Source: Hexactinellida sp. DTS-2022 (lineage: Eukaryota; Porifera; Hexactinellida). From it: DNA of 64,000 nucleotides. Under the pieces are notes generated by a model. That model did no database searches. It saw nothing but the letters and a program-made list of their open reading frames with translations, and was not told where the DNA came from. Below are positions 53,044 through 64,000 of this stretch, piece by piece (the stretch's first letter is position 1; each line of letters begins with the position of its first letter). The position numbers and the translations under genes were made by a program. Where the stretch lies: NCBI GenBank assembly GCA_028753945.1, contig JAPNXP010000007.1, positions 5,513,122 to 5,577,121 of the forward strand, read 5' to 3'.

Positions 53044-56000
53044 GCGAGAGGTTTCACTGGGAATCATACATTCACACTATAATTGCACTGGTTTTAAGCC
53101 CGATACATACGAGAAAGTTAGTAATAGTGATGATTTATACTACATCCAATGAACCCTTCATAAGACGATTTTGTTACTCTAAAAAATGCATGACGACCCG
53201 AAACAAGTTCCTTTTCACGGGACACAATATAACTGACATTAAAAACCGATAGTTTTCACAAGGCAACCCTTCCAACACAATTCAAATAGCACTGGTTTAC
53301 CCCGAAAACTCGCATTATATTCCATTAAAAAAATAGATTTTGAATTTAAGTAAATGGACCAGTTACAAGACGATTTAATGACTAAAAATAATATCCCAGA
53401 TTTAGACAAGGCTATTCTTGACACCAGTTAACCCCATTAGTCATTTAACTATGCGAGAGGTTTACTAGGAGCCATACATTCACACTTTAATTGCACTGGT
53501 TTTAAGCCCGATACATACGAGAAAGTTAGTAATAGTGATGATTTATACTACATCCAATGAACCCTTCATAAGACGATTTTGTTACTCTAAAAAATGCATG
53601 ACGACCCGAAACAAGTTCCTTTTCACGGGACACAATATAACTGACATTAAAAACCGATAGTTTTCACAAGGCAACCCTTCCAACACAATTCAAATAGCAC
53701 TGGTTTACCCCGAAAACTCGCATTATATTCCATTAAAAAAATAGATTTTGAATTTAAGTAAATGGACCAGTTACAAGACGATTTAATGACTAAAAATAAT
53801 ATCCCAGATTTAGACAAGGCTATTCTTGACACCAGTTAACCCCATTAGTCATTTAACTATGCGAGAGGTTTACTAGGAGCCATACATTCACACTTTAATT
53901 GCACTGGTTTTAAGCCCGATACATACGAGAAAGTTAGTAATAGTGATGATTTATACTACATCCAATGAACCCTTCATAAGACGATTTTGTTACTCTAAAA
54001 AATGCATGACGACCCGAAACAAGTTCCTTTTCACGGGACACAATATAACTGACATTAAAAACCGATAGTTTTCACAAGGCAACCCTTCCAACACAATTCA
54101 AATAGCACTGGTTTACCCCGAAAACTCGCATTATATTCCATTAAAAAAATAGATTTTGAATTTAAGTAAATGGACCAGTTACAAGACGATTTAATGACTA
54201 AAAATAATATCCCAGATTTAGACAAGGCTATTCTTGACACCAGTTAACCCCATTAGTCATTTAACTATGCGAGAGGTTTACTAGGAGCCATACATTCACA
54301 CTTTAATTGCACTGGTTTTAAGCCCGATACATACGAGAAAGTTAGTAATAGTGATGATTTATACTACATCCAATGAACCCTTCATAAGACGATTTTGTTA
54401 CTCTAAAAAATGCATGACGACCCGAAACAAGTTCCTTTTCACGGGACACAATATAACTGACATTAAAAACCGATAGTTTTCACAAGGCAACCCTTCCAAC
54501 ACAATTCAAATAGCACTGGTTTACCCCGAAAACTCGCATTATATTCCATTAAAAAAATAGATTTTGAATTTAAGTAAATGGACCAGTTACAAGACGATTT
54601 AATGACTAAAAATAATATCCCAGATTTAGACAAGGCTATTCTTGACACCAGTTAACCCCATTAGTCATTTAACTATGCGAGAGGTTTACTAGGAGCCATA
54701 CATTCACACTTTAATTGCACTGGTTTTAAGCCCGATACATACGAGAAAGTTAGTAATAGTGATGATTTATACTACATCCAATGAACCCTTCATAAGACGA
54801 TTTTGTTACTCTAAAAAATGCATGACGACCCGAAACAAGTTCCTTTTCACGGGACACAATATAACTGACATTAAAAACCGATAGTTTTCACAAGGCAACC
54901 CTTCCAACACAATTCAAATAGCACTGGTTTACCCCGAAAACTCGCATTATATTCCATTTAAAAAATAGATTTTGAATTTAAGTAAATGGACCAGTTACAA
55001 GACGATTTAATGACTAAAAATAATATCCCAGATTTAGACAAGGCTATTCTTGACACCAGTTAACCCCATTAGTCATTTAACTATGCGAGAGGTTTACTAG
55101 GAGCCATACATTCACACTTTAATTGCACTGGTTTTAAGCCCGATACATACGAGAAAGTTAGTAATAGTGATGATTTATACTACATCCAATGAACCCTTCA
55201 TAAGACGATTTTGTTACTCTAAAAAATGCATGACGACCCGAAACAAGTTCCTTTTCACGGGACACAATATAACTGACATTAAAAACCGATAGTTTTCACA
55301 AGGCAACCCTTCCAACACAATTCAAATAGCACTGGTTTACCCCGAAAACTCGCATTATATTCCATTAAAAAAATAGATTTTGAATTTAAGTAAATGGACC
55401 AGTTACAAGACGATTTAATGACTAAAAATAATATCCCAGATTTAGACAAGGCTATTCTTGACACCAGTTAACCCCATTAGTCATTTAACTATGCGAGAGG
55501 TTTACTAGGAGCCATACATTCACACTTTAATTGCACTGGTTTTAAGCCCGATACATACGAGAAAGTTAGTAATAGTGATGATTTATACTACATCCAATGA
55601 ACCCTTCATAAGACGATTTTGTTACTCTAAAAAATGCATGACGACCCGAAACAAGTTCCTTTTCACGGGACACAATATAACTGACATTAAAAACCGATAG
55701 TTTTCACAAGGCAACCCTTCCAACACAATTCAAATAGCACTGGTTTACCCCGAAAACTCGCATTATATTCCATTAAAAAAATAGATTTTGAATTTAAGTA
55801 AATGGACCAGTTACAAGACGATTTAATGACTAAAAATAATATCCCAGATTTAGACAAGGCTATTCTTGACACCAGTTAACCCCATTAGTCATTTAACTAT
55901 GCGAGAGGTTTACTAGGAGCCATACATTCACACTTTAATTGCACTGGTTTTAAGCCCGATACATACGAGAAAGTTAGTAATAGTGATGATTTATACTACA

Positions 56001-59000
56001 TCCAATGAACCCTTCATAAGACGATTTTGTTACTCTAAAAAATGCATGACGACCCGAAACAAGTTCCTTTTCACGGGACACAATATAACTGACATTAAAA
56101 ACCGATAGTTTTCACAAGGCAACCCTTCCAACACAATTCAAATAGCACTGGTTTACCCCGAAAACTCGCATTATATTCCATTAAAAAAATAGATTTTGAA
56201 TTTAAGTAAATGGACCAGTTACAAGACGATTTAATGACTAAAAATAATATCCCAGATTTAGACAAGGCTATTCTTGACACCAGTTAACCCCATTAGTCAT
56301 TTAACTATGCGAGAGGTTTACTAGGAGCCATACATTCACACTTTAATTGCACTGGTTTTAAGCCCGATACATACGAGAAAGTTAGTAATAGTGATGATTT
56401 ATACTACATCCAATGAACCCTTCATAAGACGATTTTGTTACTCTAAAAAATGCATGACGACCCGAAACAAGTTCCTTTTCACGGGACACAATATAACTGA
56501 CATTAAAAACCGATAGTTTTCACAAGGCAACCCTTCCAACACAATTCAAATAGCACTGGTTTACCCCGAAAACTCGCATTATATTCCATTAAAAAAATAG
56601 ATTTTGAATTTAAGTAAATGGACCAGTTACAAGACGATTTAATGACTAAAAATAATATCCCAGATTTAGACAAGGCTATTCTTGACACCAGTTAACCCCA
56701 TTAGTCATTTAACTATGCGAGAGGTTTACTAGGAGCCATACATTCACACTTTAATTGCACTGGTTTTAAGCCCGATACATACGAGAAAGTTAGTAATAGT
56801 GATGATTTATACTACATCCAATGAACCCTTCATAAGACGATTTTGTTACTCTAAAAAATGCATGACGACCCGAAACAAGTTCCTTTTCACGGGACACAAT
56901 ATAACTGACATTAAAAACCGATAGTTTTCACAAGGCAACCCTTCCAACACAATTCAAATAGCACTGGTTTACCCCGAAAACTCGCATTATATTCCATTAA
57001 AAAAATAGATTTTGAATTTAAGTAAATGGACCAGTTACAAGACGATTTAATGACTAAAAATAATATCCCAGATTTAGACAAGGCTATTCTTGACACCAGT
57101 TAACCCCATTAGTCATTTAACTATGCGAGAGGTTTACTAGGAGCCATACATTCACACTTTAATTGCACTGGTTTTAAGCCCGATACATACGAGAAAGTTA
57201 GTAATAGTGATGATTTATACTACATCCAATGAACCCTTCATAAGACGATTTTGTTACTCTAAAAAATGCATGACGACCCGAAACAAGTTCCTTTTCACGG
57301 GACACAATATAACTGACATTAAAAACCGATAGTTTTCACAAGGCAACCCTTCCAACACAATTCAAATAGCACTGGTTTACCCCGAAAACTCGCATTATAT
57401 TCCATTAAAAAAATAGATTTTGAATTTAAGTAAATGGACCAGTTACAAGACGATTTAATGACTAAAAATAATATCCCAGATTTAGACAAGGCTATTCTTG
57501 ACACCAGTTAACCCCATTAGTCATTTAACTATGCGAGAGGTTTACTAGGAGCCATACATTCACACTTTAATTGCACTGGTTTTAAGCCCGATACATACGA
57601 GAAAGTTAGTAATAGTGATGATTTATACTACATCCAATGAACCCTTCATAAGACGATTTTGTTACTCTAAAAAATGCATGACGACCCGAAACAAGTTCCT
57701 TTTCACGGGACACAATATAACTGACATTAAAAACCGATAGTTTTCACAAGGCAACCCTTCCAACACAATTCAAATAGCACTGGTTTACCCCGAAAACTCG
57801 CATTATATTCCATTAAAAAAATAGATTTTGAATTTAAGTAAATGGACCAGTTACAAGACGATTTAATGACTAAAAATAATATCCCAGATTTAGACAAGGC
57901 TATTCTTGACACCAGTTAACCCCATTAGTCATTTAACTATGCGAGAGGTTTACTAGGAGCCATACATTCACACTTTAATTGCACTGGTTTTAAGCCCGAT
58001 ACATACGAGAAAGTTAGTAATAGTGATGATTTATACTACATCCAATGAACCCTTCATAAGACGATTTTGTTACTCTAAAAAATGCATGACGACCCGAAAC
58101 AAGTTCCTTTTCACGGGACACAATATAACTGACATTAAAAACCGATAGTTTTCACAAGGCAACCCTTCCAACACAATTCAAATAGCACTGGTTTACCCCG
58201 AAAACTCGCATTATATTCCATTTAAAAAATAGATTTTGAATTTAAGTAAATGGACCAGTTACAAGACGATTTAATGACTAAAAATAATATCCCAGATTTA
58301 GACAAGGCTATTCTTGACACCAGTTAACCCCATTAGTCATTTAACTATGCGAGAGGTTTACTAGGAGCCATACATTCACACTTTAATTGCACTGGTTTTA
58401 AGCCCGATACATACGAGAAAGTTAGTAATAGTGATGATTTATACTACATCCAATGAACCCTTCATAAGACGATTTTGTTACTCTAAAAAATGCATGACGA
58501 CCCGAAACAAGTTCCTTTTCACGGGACACAATATAACTGACATTAAAAACCGATAGTTTTCACAAGGCAACCCTTCCAACACAATTCAAATAGCACTGGT
58601 TTACCCCGAAAACTCGCATTATATTCCATTTAAAAAATAGATTTTGAATTTAAGTAAATGGACCAGTTACAAGACGATTTAATGACTAAAAATAATATCC
58701 CAGATTTAGACAAGGCTATTCTTGACACCAGTTAACCCCATTAGTCATTTAACTATGCGAGAGGTTTACTAGGAGCCATACATTCACACTTTAATTGCAC
58801 TGGTTTTAAGCCCGATACATACGAGAAAGTTAGTAATAGTGATGATTTATACTACATCCAATGAACCCTTCATAAGACGATTTTGTTACTCTAAAAAATG
58901 CATGACGACCCGAAACAAGTTCCTTTTCACGGGACACAATATAACTGACATTAAAAACCGATAGTTTTCACAAGGCAACCCTTCCAACACAATTCAAATA

Positions 59001-62000
59001 GCACTGGTTTACCCCGAAAACTCGCATTATATTCCATTAAAAAAATAGATTTTGAATTTAAGTAAATGGACCAGTTACAAGACGATTTAATGACTAAAAA
59101 TAATATCCCAGATTTAGACAAGGCTATTCTTGACACCAGTTAACCCCATTAGTCATTTAACTATGCGAGAGGTTTACTAGGAGCCATACATTCACACTTT
59201 AATTGCACTGGTTTTAAGCCCGATACATACGAGAAAGTTAGTAATAGTGATGATTTATACTACATCCAATGAACCCTTCATAAGACGATTTTGTTACTCT
59301 AAAAAATGCATGACGACCCGAAACAAGTTCCTTTTCACGGGACACAATATAACTGACATTAAAAACCGATAGTTTTCACAAGGCAACCCTTCCAACACAA
59401 TTCAAATAGCACTGGTTTACCCCGAAAACTCGCATTATATTCCATTAAAAAAATAGATTTTGAATTTAAGTAAATGGACCAGTTACAAGACGATTTAATG
59501 ACTAAAAATAATATCCCAGATTTAGACAAGGCTATTCTTGACACCAGTTAACCCCATTAGTCATTTAACTATGCGAGAGGTTTACTAGGAGCCATACATT
59601 CACACTTTAATTGCACTGGTTTTAAGCCCGATACATACGAGAAAGTTAGTAATAGTGATGATTTATACTACATCCAATGAACCCTTCATAAGACGATTTT
59701 GTTACTCTAAAAAATGCATGACGACCCGAAACAAGTTCCTTTTCACGGGACACAATATAACTGACATTAAAAACCGATAGTTTTCACAAGGCAACCCTTC
59801 CAACACAATTCAAATAGCACTGGTTTACCCCGAAAACTCGCATTATATTCCATTAAAAAAATAGATTTTGAATTTAAGTAAATGGACCAGTTACAAGACG
59901 ATTTAATGACTAAAAATAATATCCCAGATTTAGACAAGGCTATTCTTGACACCAGTTAACCCCATTAGTCATTTAACTATGCGAGAGGTTTACTAGGAGC
60001 CATACATTCACACTTTAATTGCACTGGTTTTAAGCCCGATACATACGAGAAAGTTAGTAATAGTGATGATTTATACTACATCCAATGAACCCTTCATAAG
60101 ACGATTTTGTTACTCTAAAAAATGCATGACGACCCGAAACAAGTTCCTTTTCACGGGACACAATATAACTGACATTAAAAACCGATAGTTTTCACAAGGC
60201 AACCCTTCCAACACAATTCAAATAGCACTGGTTTACCCCGAAAACTCGCATTATATTCCATTAAAAAAATAGATTTTGAATTTAAGTAAATGGACCAGTT
60301 ACAAGACGATTTAATGACTAAAAATAATATCCCAGATTTAGACAAGGCTATTCTTGACACCAGTTAACCCCATTAGTCATTTAACTATGCGAGAGGTTTA
60401 CTAGGAGCCATACATTCACACTTTAATTGCACTGGTTTTAAGCCCGATACATACGAGAAAGTTAGTAATAGTGATGATTTATACTACATCCAATGAACCC
60501 TTCATAAGACGATTTTGTTACTCTAAAAAATGCATGACGACCCGAAACAAGTTCCTTTTCACGGGACACAATATAACTGACATTAAAAACCGATAGTTTT
60601 CACAAGGCAACCCTTCCAACACAATTCAAATAGCACTGGTTTACCCCGAAAACTCGCATTATATTCCATTTAAAAAATAGATTTTGAATTTAAGTAAATG
60701 GACCAGTTACAAGACGATTTAATGACTAAAAATAATATCCCAGATTTAGACAAGGCTATTCTTGACACCAGTTAACCCCATTAGTCATTTAACTATGCGA
60801 GAGGTTTACTAGGAGCCATACATTCACACTTTAATTGCACTGGTTTTAAGCCCGATACATACGAGAAAGTTAGTAATAGTGATGATTTATACTACATCCA
60901 ATGAACCCTTCATAAGACGATTTTGTTACTCTAAAAAATGCATGACGACCCGAAACAAGTTCCTTTTCACGGGACACAATATAACTGACATTAAAAACCG
61001 ATAGTTTTCACAAGGCAACCCTTCCAACACAATTCAAATAGCACTGGTTTACCCCGAAAACTCGCATTATATTCCATTAAAAAAATAGATTTTGAATTTA
61101 AGTAAATGGACCAGTTACAAGACGATTTAATGACTAAAAATAATATCCCAGATTTAGACAAGGCTATTCTTGACACCAGTTAACCCCATTAGTCATTTAA
61201 CTATGCGAGAGGTTTACTAGGAGCCATACATTCACACTTTAATTGCACTGGTTTTAAGCCCGATACATACGAGAAAGTTAGTAATAGTGATGATTTATAC
61301 TACATCCAATGAACCCTTCATAAGACGATTTTGTTACTCTAAAAAATGCATGACGACCCGAAACAAGTTCCTTTTCACGGGACACAATATAACTGACATT
61401 AAAAACCGATAGTTTTCACAAGGCAACCCTTCCAACACAATTCAAATAGCACTGGTTTACCCCGAAAACTCGCATTATATTCCATTAAAAAAATAGATTT
61501 TGAATTTAAGTAAATGGACCAGTTACAAGACGATTTAATGACTAAAAATAATATCCCAGATTTAGACAAGGCTATTCTTGACACCAGTTAACCCCATTAG
61601 TCATTTAACTATGCGAGAGGTTTACTAGGAGCCATACATTCACACTTTAATTGCACTGGTTTTAAGCCCGATACATACGAGAAAGTTAGTAATAGTGATG
61701 ATTTATACTACATCCAATGAACCCTTCATAAGACGATTTTGTTACTCTAAAAAATGCATGACGACCCGAAACAAGTTCCTTTTCACGGGACACAATATAA
61801 CTGACATTAAAAACCGATAGTTTTCACAAGGCAACCCTTCCAACACAATTCAAATAGCACTGGTTTACCCCGAAAACTCGCATTATATTCCATTAAAAAA
61901 ATAGATTTTGAATTTAAGTAAATGGACCAGTTACAAGACGATTTAATGACTAAAAATAATATCCCAGATTTAGACAAGGCTATTCTTGACACCAGTTAAC

Positions 62001-64000
62001 CCCATTAGTCATTTAACTATGCGAGAGGTTTACTAGGAGCCATACATTCACACTTTAATTGCACTGGTTTTAAGCCCGATACATACGAGAAAGTTAGTAA
62101 TAGTGATGATTTATACTACATCCAATGAACCCTTCATAAGACGATTTTGTTACTCTAAAAAATGCATGACGACCCGAAACAAGTTCCTTTTCACGGGACA
62201 CAATATAACTGACATTAAAAACCGATAGTTTTCACAAGGCAACCCTTCCAACACAATTCAAATAGCACTGGTTTACCCCGAAAACTCGCATTATATTCCA
62301 TTAAAAAAATAGATTTTGAATTTAAGTAAATGGACCAGTTACAAGACGATTTAATGACTAAAAATAATATCCCAGATTTAGACAAGGCTATTCTTGACAC
62401 CAGTTAACCCCATTAGTCATTTAACTATGCGAGAGGTTTACTAGGAGCCATACATTCACACTTTAATTGCACTGGTTTTAAGCCCGATACATACGAGAAA
62501 GTTAGTAATAGTGATGATTTATACTACATCCAATGAACCCTTCATAAGACGATTTTGTTACTCTAAAAAATGCATGACGACCCGAAACAAGTTCCTTTTC
62601 ACGGGACACAATATAACTGACATTAAAAACCGATAGTTTTCACAAGGCAACCCTTCCAACACAATTCAAATAGCACTGGTTTACCCCGAAAACTCGCATT
62701 ATATTCCATTAAAAAAATAGATTTTGAATTTAAGTAAATGGACCAGTTACAAGACGATTTAATGACTAAAAATAATATCCCAGATTTAGACAAGGCTATT
62801 CTTGACACCAGTTAACCCCATTAGTCATTTAACTATGCGAGAGGTTTACTAGGAGCCATACATTCACACTTTAATTGCACTGGTTTTAAGCCCGATACAT
62901 ACGAGAAAGTTAGTAATAGTGATGATTTATACTACATCCAATGAACCCTTCATAAGACGATTTTGTTACTCTAAAAAATGCATGACGACCCGAAACAAGT
63001 TCCTTTTCACGGGACACAATATAACTGACATTAAAAACCGATAGTTTTCACAAGGCAACCCTTCCAACACAATTCAAATAGCACTGGTTTACCCCGAAAA
63101 CTCGCATTATATTCCATTAAAAAAATAGATTTTGAATTTAAGTAAATGGACCAGTTACAAGACGATTTAATGACTAAAAATAATATCCCAGATTTAGACA
63201 AGGCTATTCTTGACACCAGTTAACCCCATTAGTCATTTAACTATGCGAGAGGTTTACTAGGAGCCATACATTCACACTTTAATTGCACTGGTTTTAAGCC
63301 CGATACATACGAGAAAGTTAGTAATAGTGATGATTTATACTACATCCAATGAACCCTTCATAAGACGATTTTGTTACTCTAAAAAATGCATGACGACCCG
63401 AAACAAGTTCCTTTTCACGGGACACAATATAACTGACATTAAAAACCGATAGTTTTCACAAGGCAACCCTTCCAACACAATTCAAATAGCACTGGTTTAC
63501 CCCGAAAACTCGCATTATATTCCATTAAAAAAATAGATTTTGAATTTAAGTAAATGGACCAGTTACAAGACGATTTAATGACTAAAAATAATATCCCAGA
63601 TTTAGACAAGGCTATTCTTGACACCAGTTAACCCCATTAGTCATTTAACTATGCGAGAGGTTTACTAGGAGCCATACATTCACACTTTAATTGCACTGGT
63701 TTTAAGCCCGATACATACGAGAAAGTTAGTAATAGTGATGATTTATACTACATCCAATGAACCCTTCATAAGACGATTTTGTTACTCTAAAAAATGCATG
63801 ACGACCCGAAACAAGTTCCTTTTCACGGGACACAATATAACTGACATTAAAAACCGATAGTTTTCACAAGGCAACCCTTCCAACACAATTCAAATAGCAC
63901 TGGTTTACCCCGAAAACTCGCATTATATTCCATTAAAAAAATAGATTTTGAATTTAAGTAAATGGACCAGTTACAAGACGATTTAATGACTAAAAATAAT
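53044..64000. repeat. 408-bp tandem satellite, 26 full copies plus a partial one
   Basis: A unit of exactly 408 bp recurs from GCGAGAGG at 53044 and every 408 bases thereafter to 63652. The last copy is cut by the window edge. Copies 2-26 are almost identical. The commonest variant is a single A-to-T change in the A-run (ATTTAAAAAATAG instead of ATTAAAAAAATAG) in copies 5, 13, 14 and 19. Copy 1 differs at several sites, as expected at an array edge. Each unit consists of two diverged halves 204 bp apart (GCACTGGTTT and AAGACGATTT motifs recur at that spacing). Repeated 61-residue frames inside it are not considered genes. Confidence 0.98.

Noticed and set aside
53209..53225. CENP-B-box-like string around TTCCTTTTCACGGGA in the satellite
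   Set aside because: The spacing between the TTC and CGGG parts is one base short and the essential TTCG is TTCC, so it does not fit the box.
53239..63624. Repeated 61-residue minus-strand reading frames every 408 bp
   Set aside because: They are by-products of the satellite unit. The frame is broken by a stop in copies 5, 13, 14 and 19, has no recognisable domain, and appears only because the unit is identical.

Overview
The window is eukaryotic nuclear DNA from a compact, gene-dense genome. It codes for metazoan-type proteins: a dystrobrevin-like protein, a class I PI3-kinase p110, a golgin-84-like protein, mucolipin, a giant cadherin and a multi-EGF receptor. Spliced introns are mostly only 46-69 bp. 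Coding sequence is GC-rich and spacers are AT-rich. Together this suggests an early-branching animal, most likely a sponge; a unicellular holozoan is not excluded. This is inference from gene content, not from a phylogeny.

Region 1 (1-23.6 kb) is a run of closely packed genes. In order: a multi-EGF membrane protein (cut by the left edge), a VWA-domain protein, a divergent actin-like protein, an RMDN-family TPR protein, a dystrobrevin-like protein, proteasome alpha-5, the UFM1 protease UFSP2, ribosomal protein S12, mitoribosomal mL65/MRPS30, golgin-84, an SLC36-type amino-acid transporter, a PI3K p110 catalytic subunit and condensin subunit NCAPH. About half are intronless. Gaps between genes can be tens of bases; the mL65 and golgin start codons are 43 bp apart, head to head.

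Region 2 (23.7-51.4 kb, minus strand) is one enormous cadherin gene. I could join 22 exons with consistent splice phases into a 6,459-residue open frame: signal peptide, about 58-60 cadherin repeats, one membrane span and a tail of about 170 residues. Three complete intronless genes lie inside two of its introns on the same strand: mucolipin (intron 4), and a TMEM104-like transporter plus a second VWA protein (intron 18).

Region 3 (51.4-64 kb) begins with a small unidentified gene and a probable hAT-like non-autonomous element. It then enters a very homogeneous 408-bp satellite running off the right edge (26 full copies and a partial one). The 408-bp unit is itself an old dimer of about 204 bp.

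Small DNA transposons (MITEs) with visible inverted repeats and target duplications sit in the SLC36/PI3K spacer, PI3K intron 2 and cadherin intron 2. Most unusually long introns return to about 50 bp when an identifiable insertion is subtracted. No tRNA, rRNA or CRISPR array was seen.
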